DNA of 64,000 nucleotides, taken from positions 4,714,001-4,778,000 of the forward strand of contig NZ_CP109137.1 of the NCBI RefSeq assembly GCF_035918095.1. The letters run 5' to 3'. A program made the translations under genes and the position numbers. Source of the stretch: Streptomyces sp. NBC_01750. Its GTDB lineage: Bacteria > Actinomycetota > Actinomycetes > Streptomycetales > Streptomycetaceae. Under the pieces are notes generated by a model. The model was given only the letters and a program-made list of their open reading frames with translations. It was not told where the DNA came from and did no database searches. Positions 43,815-53,300 of the stretch are shown piece after piece (the first letter of the stretch is position 1; the number at the start of each line of letters is the position of its first letter).

Positions 43815-45541
43815 GGGCGCGGCTCGCTCTCGTCGGCTCCGGAGGAACTGGGGAACAGGCCCTGGGGGCGGCCGTTGCCGTCCCAGTTGAGGAGGTTGAG
43901 CCGGGTGGACTTGTCGCCGGGGGCGGCTGGGGTGTCGACGGCGTCGGCTCTCTGGCGGTCGCGCTGCAGGTGGAAGTTCTCCACGGCGATCGGGGTCGGA
44001 GCGTCGCCGGACGCCTCGCCGAAAGGACCGGAGCCTCCCATGCCCGGGCCGTCCTCGAAGTCGAGGCTGCACTCGGTGGCCAACTCCTCCAGGCTGTGCG
44101 CCTGTTCGGCGTGCGCGGGCGGGATGACGTACCTGTCCTCGTACTTGGCCAGCGCCAGGAGCCGGAACATGTCGTACATCTGCTCCTCGGTCATCCCCAC
44201 CGCGGCGGGGATGGTCGCGTCGGGTTCGCGGCCGAGGTTGATGTCGCGCATGTAGCTGCGCATGGCGGCCAGCCGTCGCAGCACGGCGTCGACGGGGGCC
44301 GGGTCGCCGGCGGTGAACAGCTGGGCGAGGTAGTCCACGGGGATGCGCAGGGCGTCGATCGCGGCGAACAGGTTGCCGCGGTCCTCGGCGTCGTAGCCGG
44401 TGTCGCGGACCACGTCCACGACCGGGGACAGCGGGGGGATGTACCAGACCATGGGCAGGGTGCGGTACTCCGGGTGCAGCGGCAGGGCGACCTTGTACGT
44501 GTTGATCAGGGCGTGGACGGGGGAGCGCCGGGCGGCTTCGATCCAGTCCCGGGGGATGCCCGACCGCTCCGCGTCGGCGGCCACCTGCGGGTCGTCGGGG
44601 TCGAGGAAGACCTTCCGCTGCGCCTCGTAGAGGTCGGTGTCGTCGGGGGTGGAGGCGGCTTCGAGGACCTGGTCGGGGTCGTAGAGGACCAGGCCGATGT
44701 AGCGGAGCCGGCCGACGCAGGTCTCGGCGCAGACGGTGGGCTGGCCGACCTCGATGCGCGGGAAGCAGAAGGTGCACTTCTCGGCCTTGCCGGTGCGGTG
44801 GTTGAAGTAGATCTTCTTGTACGGGCAGCCGGACACGCACATCCGCCAGCCCCGGCAGCGGTCCTGGTCGACCAGCACGATGCCGTCCTCGGAGCGCTTG
44901 TAGATCGCGCCGGAGGGGCAGGAGGCGACGCAGGACGGGTTGAGGCAGTGCTCGCAGATCCGCGGCAGGTAGAACATGAAGGTCTGCTCGAACTCGAACT
45001 TGACCTTCTCGGCGATGCCCGCGAGCAGTACGTCCTTGTCGCCGTGGTCGGTGGAGCCGCCGAGGTTGTCGTCCCAGTTGGCCGACCAGGTGATCTTCAT
45101 GTCCTTGCCGGTGATCAGGGACTTGGGGCGGGCGACCGGGGTGTGTTCCTGGAGCGGCGCGTTGGTCAGCGTCTCGTAGTCGTACGTCCAGGGCTGGTAG
45201 TAGTCGTCGAGCGAGGGCAGCGTGGGGTTGGAGAAGATGTTGATGAGCTTCTTGAACCGGCCGCCGCCCTTCAGTTTCAGGTTGCCGCGTCTGTTGAGGT
45301 CCCAGCCGCCGCGCCACTTCTCCTGGTCCTCGTAGCGGCGCGGGTAGCCCTGGCCGGGGCGGGTCTCGACGTTGTTGAACCACACGTACTCGACTCCGGG
45401 GCGGTTGGTCCATGCCTGTTTGCAGGTGACCGAGCAGGTGTGGCAGCCGATGCACTTGTCGAGGTTCATCACCATCGCCATCTGGGCCATGACCCGGCGG
45501 CCGGGCGCTGCGGTCGGGGGCGTCGCGGCTGTCGGGGCCAT
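43811..45541 (-). CDS. narH: Respiratory nitrate reductase beta subunit
   Basis: The 576-residue iron-sulfur subunit has all cysteine groups present: CIGCHTCSVTC, CEHCLNPSCVASCP, CRGWRMCVSGCP (with the Trp that replaces a Cys to give a 3Fe-4S cluster) and CTFCFPRIEVGQPTVCAETC. It conducts electrons from NarI hemes to NarG. Length is somewhat above the E. coli protein because of a C-terminal acidic extension (about residues 480-576). A start at MAQMAMVMNLDKC, 17 codons downstream, is also possible; ATG 45541 overlaps the narG stop. Confidence 0.97.
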   Translation of the reverse strand: MAPTAATPPTAAPGRRVMAQMAMVMNLDKCIGCHTCSVTCKQAWTNRPGVEYVWFNNVETRPGQGYPRRYEDQEKWRGGWDLNRRGNLKLKGGGRFKKLINIFSNPTLPSLDDYYQPWTYDYETLTNAPLQEHTPVARPKSLITGKDMKITWSANWDDNLGGSTDHGDKDVLLAGIAEKVKFEFEQTFMFYLPRICEHCLNPSCVASCPSGAIYKRSEDGIVLVDQDRCRGWRMCVSGCPYKKIYFNHRTGKAEKCTFCFPRIEVGQPTVCAETCVGRLRYIGLVLYDPDQVLEAASTPDDTDLYEAQRKVFLDPDDPQVAADAERSGIPRDWIEAARRSPVHALINTYKVALPLHPEYRTLPMVWYIPPLSPVVDVVRDTGYDAEDRGNLFAAIDALRIPVDYLAQLFTAGDPAPVDAVLRRLAAMRSYMRDINLGREPDATIPAAVGMTEEQMYDMFRLLALAKYEDRYVIPPAHAEQAHSLEELATECSLDFEDGPGMGGSGPFGEASGDAPTPIAVENFHLQRDRQRADAVDTPAAPGDKSTRLNLLNWDGNGRPQGLFPSSSGADESEPRP

Positions 45542-48500
45542 CAGTACGTCACCTCCTGGTCGGTGCGGCGGCGGATGACGGTGACCTCGTCGCGCTGGTT
45601 GCCGGTCGGGCCGAGGTAGTTGAAGGCGTACGTCAACTGGGCGTAGCCGCCGATGAGATGGCTTGGCTTGACCAGCAGCCGGGTCAGCGAGTTGTGGACG
45701 CCGCCGCGCCGCCCGTTGGTCTCGGTGCGGGGGACGTCGATGAGCCGGTCCTGGGCGTGGTGCATGTAGACGGTGCCTTCCGGCATACGGTGGGAGACGA
45801 CCGAGCGGGCGGCGACGACGCCGTTGCGGTTGACCGCCTCGATCCAGTCGTTGTCGTGCACGCCGATCTTCGCGGCGTCCTCCTTGCTCATCCAGACGGT
45901 CGGGCCGCCCCGGGAGAGCGAGAGCATGAACAGGTTGTCCTGGTACTCGGAGTGGATGGACCACTTGTTGTGCGGGGTCAAGTACCGCACGGTGATGCCG
46001 AGTTCGCCCTGATCACCCACTTCGGGCTCGTCGAAGAGGGCGTGCATGTTGAGCGGCGGCCGGTAGACGGGCATCCACTCGCCGAGTTCGGCGATCCAGT
46101 CGTGGTCGAGGAAGAAGTGCTGACGTCCTGTCAGGGTGTGCCAGGGCTTGAGGCGTTCGACGTTGATGGTGAACGGTGAGTAGCGGCGCCCTCCGGACTC
46201 CGTCCCCGACCACTCGGGCGAGGTGATGACCGGGACGGGGCCCGCCTGGGTGTCGGCGAAGGTGACCCGCTTGCCCTCGGCCTCGGCGGCCAGGTCGGCC
46301 AACTTGACGCCGGTCCGGGCCTCCAGGGTGCGGAAGCCCTGGGTGGCCAGGTGTCCGTTGGTGGTGCCGGACAGGGCCAGGATCGCCTCGCAGACCTGCA
46401 CGTCCCGGGCGATCGAAGGGCGGCCGTCGGCGGGACCGCCGCGTACGGCGCCGTTCTTGTGCCGCAGGTACTCCAGCTCCTGGCGTACGTCGAAGGTGAC
46501 GCCCTTGGTGGTGGCGCCCAGGGTGTCGAGGAGCGGGCCGAGGGCGGTCATCCGGTCGGCGACGGCCGGATAGTCGCGCTCGATCACCACCAGCCTGGGC
46601 ATGGTCCGGCCCGGGACCGGCTCGCACTCGCCGGCCTTCCAGTCCCGGACACGGCCGTGCGGGGTGGCCATCGCGTCGGGGGTGTCGTGCAGCAGCGGCG
46701 CCGCCACCACGTCCTTCACGGTGCCCAGCCGCCCCTCGGCGAGACGGCTGAACGCCGCCGCGATCGTGTTGAAGGCGTCCCAGTCGGTGCGGGTCTGCCA
46801 CGGCGGCGGGATGGCCGGGTTGAAGGAGTTCACGAACGGATGCATGTCCGTGGTGTTCAGGTCGTGCTTCTCGTACCAGGTCGCCGCTGGCAGCACGATG
46901 TCGGAGTAGACGGTGGTGCTGGTCATCCGGAAGTCCAGGGTGAGCAGCAGGTCGAGCTTGCCCACCGGTGCCTCCTCCCGCCACACCACGTCGCGTGGGC
47001 GGGCGCCGGGCGGCGCCTCGGTGGCGCGGACGGCGGAGTCGGTGCCGAGCAGGTGCTTGAGGAAGTACTCGTTGCCCTTGGCGGAGGAGCCGAGCAGGTT
47101 CGCCCGCCAGATGGTCAGCACCCGGGGGAAGTTCTCCGGTGCGTCCGGGTCCTCGCCCGCGAACTTCAGCCGCCCGGACTTGAGTTGGTCCACGACGTAC
47201 TCCGGCACCTCCTGCCCGGCGGCTTCCGCGTCCGTCGCGAGGGTGAGCGGGTTGCGGTCGAACGTCGGGTAGGACGGCATCCAGCCCATCCGGGCCGAGG
47301 CGGCGATGACATCGGCGGTGCTCTTCCCGGCGAACGTGCCGCCCGCGCCCGCGGCGGCGAGGGTGTCGGCGCTGAAGGGGTCGTAGCGGAACTGGTCGGT
47401 GTGCAGGTACCAGTACGCGGTCTGGATCATCTGCCGGGCGGGCCGGTGCCAGTCGGCGGCCGTCGCGATGGCCGAGTAGCCGGTGATCGGGCGGACCTTC
47501 TCCTGCCCCACGTAGTGGGCCCAGCCGCCGCCGTTGACGCCCTGGCAGCCGGTCAGCGTGGTCAGGGTGAGGAAGGAGCGGTAGATGGTGTCGGAGTGGA
47601 ACCAGTGGTTGGTCCCCGCCCCCATGATGATCATGGAGCGGCCCCTGGACTCCTCGGCGTTGGTGGCGAACTCGCGCGCGATGCGGGCCGCCGTCTCACC
47701 GGCCACTCCGGTGATGGCCGCCTGCCAGGCCGGGGTGTAGGGCTGGTCGGGGTCGTCGTAGCCGGTCGGCCAGACCCCCGGCAGCCCGTCGCGGGCCACG
47801 CCGTACTGGGCGAGGAGCAGGTCGAACACCGTGGTCACCAGTTGCCCGGCGACCCGGCGTACGGGGACGCCGCGCCGTAGCTGTCCGGCGGTCCCGTCCG
47901 GGGTGTCGAACCGGGTCAGCTCCACCGGCACGGGGTCCTCACCGCCGTCGCCTCCGGCCGCCGTCAGCAGCGGGTCGGTGTCGCCGAGGTCGAGGTTCCA
48001 CTTCCCGGCGCCGGACTCGCCGTAGCGGTGGCCGAGCGAACCGTTCGGGACGACAGGGTCGCCGGTGGCGGCGTCGAGGAGGACGGTCCTGAACTCCGCG
48101 TTCTCCGCCTCGGCCGCCATGCCGCCCAGGTCGGCGGCGGTCAGGAACTTCCCCGGGGCGTACGTCAAGTCCGCCCCGGTGCCGCGCTGTTCGAGGGTGA
48201 CGAGGAAGGGCAGGTCGGTGTACCGCTTGACGTAGTCGGTGAAGTGACCGACCTGGCGGTCGACGAAGAACTCCTTGAGGATCACGTGTCCCATCGACAT
48301 CGCCAGCGCCCCGTCGGTGCCCGGCGCTGCGGGCAGCCACTCGTCGGCGAACTTCACGTTGTCGGCGTAGTCCGGGGCGACCGCGATCACTTTCTGCCCC
48401 CGATAGCGGGCCTCCGCCATCCAGTGCGCGTCCGGGGTACGGGTCACCGGCAGGTTCGAGCCCCACATGATCAGATAGCCGGCGTCCCACCAGTCGCCGG

Positions 48501-49284
48501 ACTCCGGTACGTCCGTCTGGTCCCCGAAGACCTGCGGGGACGCGACCGGCAGGTCGGCGTACCAGTCGTAGAACGACAGCATCACCCCGCCGAGCAGCGA
48601 GTAGAAGCGGGCCCCTGCGGCATGGGAGACCATCGACATCGCCGGTATCGGCGAGAACCCGGCCAGCCGGTCGGGACCGTACTCCTTGATCGTGTGCACA
48701 TGGGCGGCGGCGATCATCTCGCTCGCCTCGTCCCAACTCGCCCGCACCAGGCCGCCCTTGCCGCGCGCCGACTTGTAGCGCCGGGACCGCTTCGGGTCGG
48801 AGACGACGTCCGCCCACGCCAGCACCGGGTCACCGAGCCGGGCCCTGGCCTCCCGGTACATCTCCAGGAGCACTCCGCGCACATAGGGGTAGCGGACGCG
48901 GGTGGGCGAGTAGGTGTACCAGGAGAACGCGGCGCCGCGCGGGCAGCCGCGCGGCTCGTACTCCGGGCTGTCCGGGCCGACCGTGGGGTAGTCGGTCTGC
49001 TGGGACTCCCAGGTGATGATCCCGTCCTTGACGTACACCTTCCACGAACACGAGCCGGTGCAGTTCACCCCGTGCGTGGAGCGGACCACCTTGTCGTGGC
49101 TCCAACGGTCCCGATAGAAGTCGTCGGCCTTCCGGCCACCGATCTTGTACAGGGTGCGGTGGTCGGCGGAGACCTCGGCTCGGGTGAAGAACCGGCGGGT
49201 GCTCACCAGTGCGTCCGACAACTCCCCGTCCAGACCGGCTGGTCGGCGTGCCTGCGGGTCGGTTCCTGAGGTTTCTGGGCTCAC
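45541..49284 (-). CDS. narG: Respiratory nitrate reductase alpha subunit
   Basis: The 1247-residue catalytic subunit has bis-MGD cofactor and FS0 cluster. The N-terminal HGVNCTGSCSWKVYVKDGI gives the His/Cys ligands of FS0, YPTVGPDSPEYEPRGCPRGAAFSWY follows, and a complete molybdopterin oxidoreductase body runs to the C-terminal dinucleotide-binding domain. It reduces nitrate to nitrite on the cytoplasmic side; no twin-arginine leader, as expected for NarG. GTG 49284 lies inside the hemerythrin stop (GTGA), coupling the two genes. No frameshift was found. Confidence 0.97.
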   Translation of the reverse strand: MSPETSGTDPQARRPAGLDGELSDALVSTRRFFTRAEVSADHRTLYKIGGRKADDFYRDRWSHDKVVRSTHGVNCTGSCSWKVYVKDGIITWESQQTDYPTVGPDSPEYEPRGCPRGAAFSWYTYSPTRVRYPYVRGVLLEMYREARARLGDPVLAWADVVSDPKRSRRYKSARGKGGLVRASWDEASEMIAAAHVHTIKEYGPDRLAGFSPIPAMSMVSHAAGARFYSLLGGVMLSFYDWYADLPVASPQVFGDQTDVPESGDWWDAGYLIMWGSNLPVTRTPDAHWMAEARYRGQKVIAVAPDYADNVKFADEWLPAAPGTDGALAMSMGHVILKEFFVDRQVGHFTDYVKRYTDLPFLVTLEQRGTGADLTYAPGKFLTAADLGGMAAEAENAEFRTVLLDAATGDPVVPNGSLGHRYGESGAGKWNLDLGDTDPLLTAAGGDGGEDPVPVELTRFDTPDGTAGQLRRGVPVRRVAGQLVTTVFDLLLAQYGVARDGLPGVWPTGYDDPDQPYTPAWQAAITGVAGETAARIAREFATNAEESRGRSMIIMGAGTNHWFHSDTIYRSFLTLTTLTGCQGVNGGGWAHYVGQEKVRPITGYSAIATAADWHRPARQMIQTAYWYLHTDQFRYDPFSADTLAAAGAGGTFAGKSTADVIAASARMGWMPSYPTFDRNPLTLATDAEAAGQEVPEYVVDQLKSGRLKFAGEDPDAPENFPRVLTIWRANLLGSSAKGNEYFLKHLLGTDSAVRATEAPPGARPRDVVWREEAPVGKLDLLLTLDFRMTSTTVYSDIVLPAATWYEKHDLNTTDMHPFVNSFNPAIPPPWQTRTDWDAFNTIAAAFSRLAEGRLGTVKDVVAAPLLHDTPDAMATPHGRVRDWKAGECEPVPGRTMPRLVVIERDYPAVADRMTALGPLLDTLGATTKGVTFDVRQELEYLRHKNGAVRGGPADGRPSIARDVQVCEAILALSGTTNGHLATQGFRTLEARTGVKLADLAAEAEGKRVTFADTQAGPVPVITSPEWSGTESGGRRYSPFTINVERLKPWHTLTGRQHFFLDHDWIAELGEWMPVYRPPLNMHALFDEPEVGDQGELGITVRYLTPHNKWSIHSEYQDNLFMLSLSRGGPTVWMSKEDAAKIGVHDNDWIEAVNRNGVVAARSVVSHRMPEGTVYMHHAQDRLIDVPRTETNGRRGGVHNSLTRLLVKPSHLIGGYAQLTYAFNYLGPTGNQRDEVTVIRRRTDQEVTY

Positions 49285-49856
49285 GATGCCGCCTTCCCGG
49301 GCGTCAGCGGCCCGTCCTGCTGTGATCCGGCGTGCTGCTGATCGACACCGGCTTCCGGGGCGAACTCCGTCGTGGCGAATCCCGTTGTGGCGAAATCCGC
49401 GCTCAGCGTGCCGACGCGGGAGCGGACCGCGTCCATGGCCTCCCAGTCCTCGGTGCTCAGCCCGGCCAGGGCGGCGGGAAACACACCGTCCTGCTCCTTG
49501 AGGATGTGGTCGCGCAGCAGATCCAGGGCGTCCAGGAGCCGCCGGGGCCAGACGGGGTCGGCCGGGACGCCCGCGGCAGCTTCGCCGAGGACGGCCTCGA
49601 TGTGCCGGTGTTCGGCCCGAAGCGCCGCCATGCCGTCGGGAAACTGCTCCGCCAGCGGCGGGAAGAGACCCTGCTCCTCCACCGCCGTGTGCGGCACGAG
49701 AACGGCGGAGACGCGGCGCGCGATCCACGCCATCCGGGGTACGTCTGCGTCGCCGTGCGCTTTGCGGACGTCCCCGATGAGATTGACGACCAGGTCGTGT
49801 TCGCGGGTCAGTTCGGCGATCTGGGGTAATGCCTGGCAGCCGCAGTACTCACACAT
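49281..49856 (-). CDS. Hemerythrin-like protein in nar operon
   Basis: This 191-residue four-helix hemerythrin/HHE protein begins MCEYCGCQAL (three Cys). The iron ligands have normal spacing: His in TREHDLVV, His and Glu in VPHTAVEEQGLFP, His in RAEHRHIEAVL and His/Glu in LRDHILKEQDGVFP. The tail (155-191) is disordered. Such proteins bind O2 or NO; a place between narK and narG suggests protection against NO made during nitrate respiration or oxygen sensing. Its stop overlaps the narG start; narK ends 12 bp upstream. Confidence 0.9.
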   Translation of the reverse strand: MCEYCGCQALPQIAELTREHDLVVNLIGDVRKAHGDADVPRMAWIARRVSAVLVPHTAVEEQGLFPPLAEQFPDGMAALRAEHRHIEAVLGEAAAGVPADPVWPRRLLDALDLLRDHILKEQDGVFPAALAGLSTEDWEAMDAVRSRVGTLSADFATTGFATTEFAPEAGVDQQHAGSQQDGPLTPGKAAS

Positions 49857-49867
49857 GGTGACTCGTC

Positions 49868-51250
49868 TCAGGCCGGGTTGGGTGCCGTCGGGGTGCGGTG
49901 GGCGCCACGGGTGACGGCCTTGCGGACGGTGGTCGCGGTGAATGCCAGGGCGGTGGCGGCGATCAGGGCGAGCAGGGCCAGCCCGACCGCGTAGTCGCCG
50001 TAGGCACCGTAGAGGGAACCCATCAGCAGAGGTGGGACGAAGCCGCCCAGCCCACCGGCCGCGCCGACGACGCCGGTGACGGCGCCGACCTTGCCGGCCG
50101 GGGCGAGCAGGGCGACGAGGGCGAAGGTGGCACCGCTGCCCGCGCCGAGCGCGGCGGCGATCGCCAGGAACGCGATGGTGCCCAGCGGGGCCAGCGCCGG
50201 GGCGAAGGACTGAACGGCCGCGCTCACCGTGACCACGGCGAGCGCCACGGTCAGTACGCGGGTGGGACCCAGCCGGTCGGACAGCCAGCCGCCTACCGGC
50301 CGCATCACCACCGCCAGCAGCACGAACCCGGCCATCCGGTTGGCCGCGTCGGCCTGCGCCAGGCCGTACCCGGACTTGAGGTAGGTGGGCAGATAGACGG
50401 AGAAGGCGACATAGCCGCCGAACGCGACCGCGTACAGCGCCGACGCCTGCCGGGTCACGCCGAGCCTGACGGTGGCGGCGAGCCGGTCCGTCATGGTCCC
50501 GGCCGGCACAGCCCGGCCCGGAGCGTCGCGCAGCAGGAACGCGGCCAGCGTCGCATAGACGGCCAGCACGATCGCGGTCACCACGAACGGCGTGGCCAGA
50601 CTGTGCGTCTTGACCAGGTTCACCGTGGTCAGGGCGCTGATGGCGGTGCCTCCCATCCCGGCACCGAAGACACCGATCGCGAGCCCCCGGCGCTCGGGCG
50701 GGAACCAGGCGCTCACGAACGGCACCCCCACCGCGAACGCGGTGCCGCCGATACCGAGAAAGAACCCGCCCACCAGCAGCTGGTTCAGGGAGGAGTGTCC
50801 GGCCAGCCCCAGGTACAGGACGGGGACGATGGTGGCCGCGGAGACCAGCGGAAACATCACCCGGCCCCCGAACCTGTCCGTCAGCGCACCCACCGGTATA
50901 CGGCCCAACGAGCCCACCACCACCGGCACGGCGACCAGCAACGCCTGCTGGAACGCGCTCAGTTGCAGGCTGTCCTTGAACCGCGGGCCGAGCGGGCTCA
51001 GCAACGCCCAGGCCCAGAAGTTCACCGCGAACCCGACCGTGGCAAGCGCCAGCATCAGCCACCGTCGGCCGGCCGACGGCGGCGCCTGGGCCTGCGCGTT
51101 CGTGGCGGGACCGGGGGACCGGGGCGAGCCGATGGCTTCCTGCGGGTTCTCCGCCCGGTCGCCCGTCGGCGACCTGCCTGTTGAGGACCTGCCTGTTGAG
51201 GACTTGCCTGTCGGGGTCTCCGGCTTCGCAGGGCGGGGCATCGTAGGCAT
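49868..51250 (-). CDS. narK: Nitrate/nitrite transporter, MFS
   Basis: The 460-residue major facilitator has twelve helices after a 60-residue Pro/Thr/Ser-rich cytoplasmic N-terminus with the short repeat GKSSTGRSSTGRSPTG. Nitrate-porter features include NFWAWALLSPLGPRFKD with the Arg after helix 1, FLGIGGTAFAVGVPFVSAWFPPERRGLAIGVFGAG and a GAGSGATFALVALL nitrate-signature-like segment. It should import nitrate and export nitrite. First gene of the narK-hemerythrin-narGHJI-cupin operon, transcribed from the 51251-52027 gap. Confidence 0.95.
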   Translation of the reverse strand: MPTMPRPAKPETPTGKSSTGRSSTGRSPTGDRAENPQEAIGSPRSPGPATNAQAQAPPSAGRRWLMLALATVGFAVNFWAWALLSPLGPRFKDSLQLSAFQQALLVAVPVVVGSLGRIPVGALTDRFGGRVMFPLVSAATIVPVLYLGLAGHSSLNQLLVGGFFLGIGGTAFAVGVPFVSAWFPPERRGLAIGVFGAGMGGTAISALTTVNLVKTHSLATPFVVTAIVLAVYATLAAFLLRDAPGRAVPAGTMTDRLAATVRLGVTRQASALYAVAFGGYVAFSVYLPTYLKSGYGLAQADAANRMAGFVLLAVVMRPVGGWLSDRLGPTRVLTVALAVVTVSAAVQSFAPALAPLGTIAFLAIAAALGAGSGATFALVALLAPAGKVGAVTGVVGAAGGLGGFVPPLLMGSLYGAYGDYAVGLALLALIAATALAFTATTVRKAVTRGAHRTPTAPNPA

Positions 51251-51803
51251 GCTTTCCTCGGCTCCTCAAAAGTGCCGTCGGACGGTCGCGTCCCGTGTCT
51301 CGTGGCCGTGGTGGCCCGACCACGCCGTCCCCGCAAGAATCGCCAGGGGCTGGCTCCCACGGCAGGGGCCGTTGGTCCTCATCTCCCGAGCCGACCGAGG
51401 TACATGTGCCGGGCGGTGTTCGGGTCCGCCGGAGCGCGTCGGCGCGGACAAGGAGTCATCGTGAGACCTCTCATCGCGCGGTACAGGGGTGCGGAGGCAG
51501 CCGCTGCCGGCGATGGTCGCGGTGACGTTCCGCCCAGCCGGGGGAGAACGGGGCGCTGCGCAGCGAGCATGGCTGTATGAGGGGAGGAGGGGAGACAGAA
51601 CGGAACCGGTGGCCGCGGGGGAGGCACCAGGCGGCCGAAGAGGGCGCCACCGATGCATCCGTGTCAACTGGCAGTATGCCGCCGGGGTCCAGGGCGTCCG
51701 GCCTCAGCCTAGCCCCATCCCGTGGGCAGGGACTGCGGTGCGCTCCAGGGAATCAAGACCTGCGGTGCGTCGGCCACGTCGGCCCCGATCCCGCACTGTG
51801 CTT

Positions 51804-51815
51804 GGGGACGTCCCC
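51804..51815. promoter_or_regulatory. Palindrome GGGGACGTCCCC
   Basis: A perfect 12-base palindrome with TT in front (TTGGGGACGTCCCC). It shares the GGGAC/GTCCC half-sites of the mycobacterial DosR box but lacks its 4-6 base central spacing. It may be a binding site for the NarL-type regulator at 58836. Confidence 0.4.
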
Positions 51816-51918
51816 TGGATTTCCCCACCAATTGGCGGACTGCCGAACTGGGCCCCGCAGTGAGGACGTTCGTCGGCCTGAGCGGTACCCGGTCAGCCTC
51901 CGACGACAGTCAAACGGG

Positions 51919-51949
51919 GCCCATCGGCCCCTTGTACGGGCCGATGGGC
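51919..51949. promoter_or_regulatory. 12-bp inverted repeat upstream of Rv1733c-like gene
   Basis: GCCCATCGGCCC and GGGCCGATGGGC are exact complements separated by CTTGTAC. Lying 79 bp before the plus-strand gene and 670 bp from narK, it is a strong operator candidate; partial matches (CGATGGGCCC, GGGGCCCATGGG) occur near 56246 and 58675. Confidence 0.6.
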
Positions 51950-52027
51950 TCTGCTCCGGTGTGCGGTGTGTGTGCGACCGTCGCTGCGGGTTACTCGTAC
52001 CGCCGTGATCGGAAAGCGGGGTCGGCC

Positions 52028-52636
52028 ATGGGCATGAAGGTGAGGTGGTGGCGGTGGCGGCGCAATCCGCTCAGGCGCCGCTCGGATGTCGTCGAGGCAT
52101 GGGTCGTCCTGGTGACGTCAGTGGTGATGGCGGCGGGAATGCCCCTGGCCGGCGCCCTGAGCTCGGTGCGTGTCGGAAGCGTGCTGCTCCAGCAGCGCCA
52201 GGAGCGGCACCGTACCTCCGCCGTGCTGACCGAGGACGCTGGCGATCCGGGGCCCGGCACGTATGCCCGCACCTGGGCGGTTGTGCGGTGGACGGCGTCC
52301 GGCGACACGGTCCGTACGGCGGGGGTGCGGGTCGCGGCGGGCAGCAGGGCGGGCGCCAGGACCGTGATCTGGACGGACGGGCAGGGCCGGCTCGTCAGCG
52401 CGCCGCTCACCCCGGGACAGACCGTCGCACTGTCCGCCTTCGCCGGGATGCTGGCCGCGAGCGGTGTCGCCCTGTCGCTGCTGGCCGGCCGCCGGGCCGT
52501 ACGGATGGGGCTGGACCGCCACCGTGCGGGGCAGTGGGAGCGGACGTGGGCCCTCACCGGTCCCCGGTGGAGCGGAAGCACTCCTGACAACGCCCCGGGC
52601 CCCGGGCAGGAAGGCCCAACGGTTCCACCGCCGTGA
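52028..52636 (+). CDS. Rv1733c-like two-helix membrane protein
   Basis: The 202-residue protein has two transmembrane helices (about residues 27-48, EAWVVLVTSVVMAAGMPLAGA, and 137-160, LSAFAGMLAASGVALSLLAG) flanking an extracytoplasmic domain with TYARTWAVVRWTASGDTVRTAGVRVAAG. The MKVRWWRWRRNPLRRRSD-type N-terminus is diagnostic for the Rv1733c family, first known as a DosR-regulon protein in mycobacteria. Function unknown. It faces the nar operon across a shared regulatory region. Confidence 0.85.
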   Translation: MGMKVRWWRWRRNPLRRRSDVVEAWVVLVTSVVMAAGMPLAGALSSVRVGSVLLQQRQERHRTSAVLTEDAGDPGPGTYARTWAVVRWTASGDTVRTAGVRVAAGSRAGARTVIWTDGQGRLVSAPLTPGQTVALSAFAGMLAASGVALSLLAGRRAVRMGLDRHRAGQWERTWALTGPRWSGSTPDNAPGPGQEGPTVPPP

Positions 52637-52783
52637 CGGCGGCGGACAGCAGTGGTGATCGCGTGCCAGGACCGGCACGCACCCCCCGAATGCCGGGTGC
52701 ACGCCTCGAGACCGCGCACCACCGGCGGCCACCGCATCGAACCCGGAGAGAACCATGACAGCTCAGGTCTGACGGGCGTAGCC

Positions 52784-53269
52784 ATGGGCGCCGAGCCGGT
52801 CTCCCGGCACGCCATGCGCCGCCCGCCGCGCCCGCCCGGGCAGCATGTGCTCGGCGGCGGGCTGTGGCAGCGGGTACTGCGCCTCGGCACGGTGGTCACC
52901 GGCACGAGCCTCGCCGCGGGGCTGTGGGTCCGGCACACCGGTCAGCCATGGCAGACCACACTGTTCCTCGCGTTGCTGGCCGCCCAGCTCGGCGTTGTAC
53001 TGGGGCTGCGGGAGCGGCTGTTCACCCGCGAGAACCCCTTCCTGCCCTGGGCGGTGCTGGCCGCGGTGGGGCTGGCAGCCGCCGCGCTGTACGTGCCGTT
53101 CCTGCGGGCCGTCCTGGAGACCTCGCCGCCGTCCTGGCCCGGTCTTGTGGCCGCCCTCGCCGTGGGGCTGACCGGATTCGGCACGGCCCGCGCGGAGAGC
53201 AGGTCCACCCGGGCCGTCGGGCGCCCGGACGGTGCCCGGACCGTGACCGGGTCCCCACCCCATGACTGA
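52784..53269 (+). pseudogene. Cation P-type ATPase, C-terminal domain only
   Basis: This 161-residue ORF contains only the last helices of a PacL/CtpF-like P-type ATPase: LWQRVLRLGTVVTGTSLAAGLWV, QTTLFLALLAAQLGVVLGLRERL, ENPFLPWAVLAAVGLAAAALYVPFLRAVLE, then a final helix. The DKTGT phosphorylation site, nucleotide domain and first eight helices are missing. A short MTAQV frame with a good ribosome site stands just upstream. It may be translated but cannot pump ions; a relic is most likely. Confidence 0.75.
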
Positions 53270-53300
53270 TGAGTGACAAGGCGAAAGGAAGTGATCGGCC

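Larger units (their letters stand above)
51251..52027. other. Divergent regulatory region of narK and Rv1733c-like gene
   Basis: A 780-bp gap without a supported gene separates two divergent units. It carries two dyads listed separately and should hold the nar operon promoter. Arginine-rich frames in 51270-51600 appear to be shadows. Confidence 0.55.

Noticed and set aside
43970..45619. 549-residue plus-strand ORF
   Set aside because: Antisense shadow of narH, extremely Val/Gly/Leu-rich.
46351..47880. 509-residue plus-strand ORF
   Set aside because: Antisense shadow of narG, which is supported by strong motifs on the other strand.
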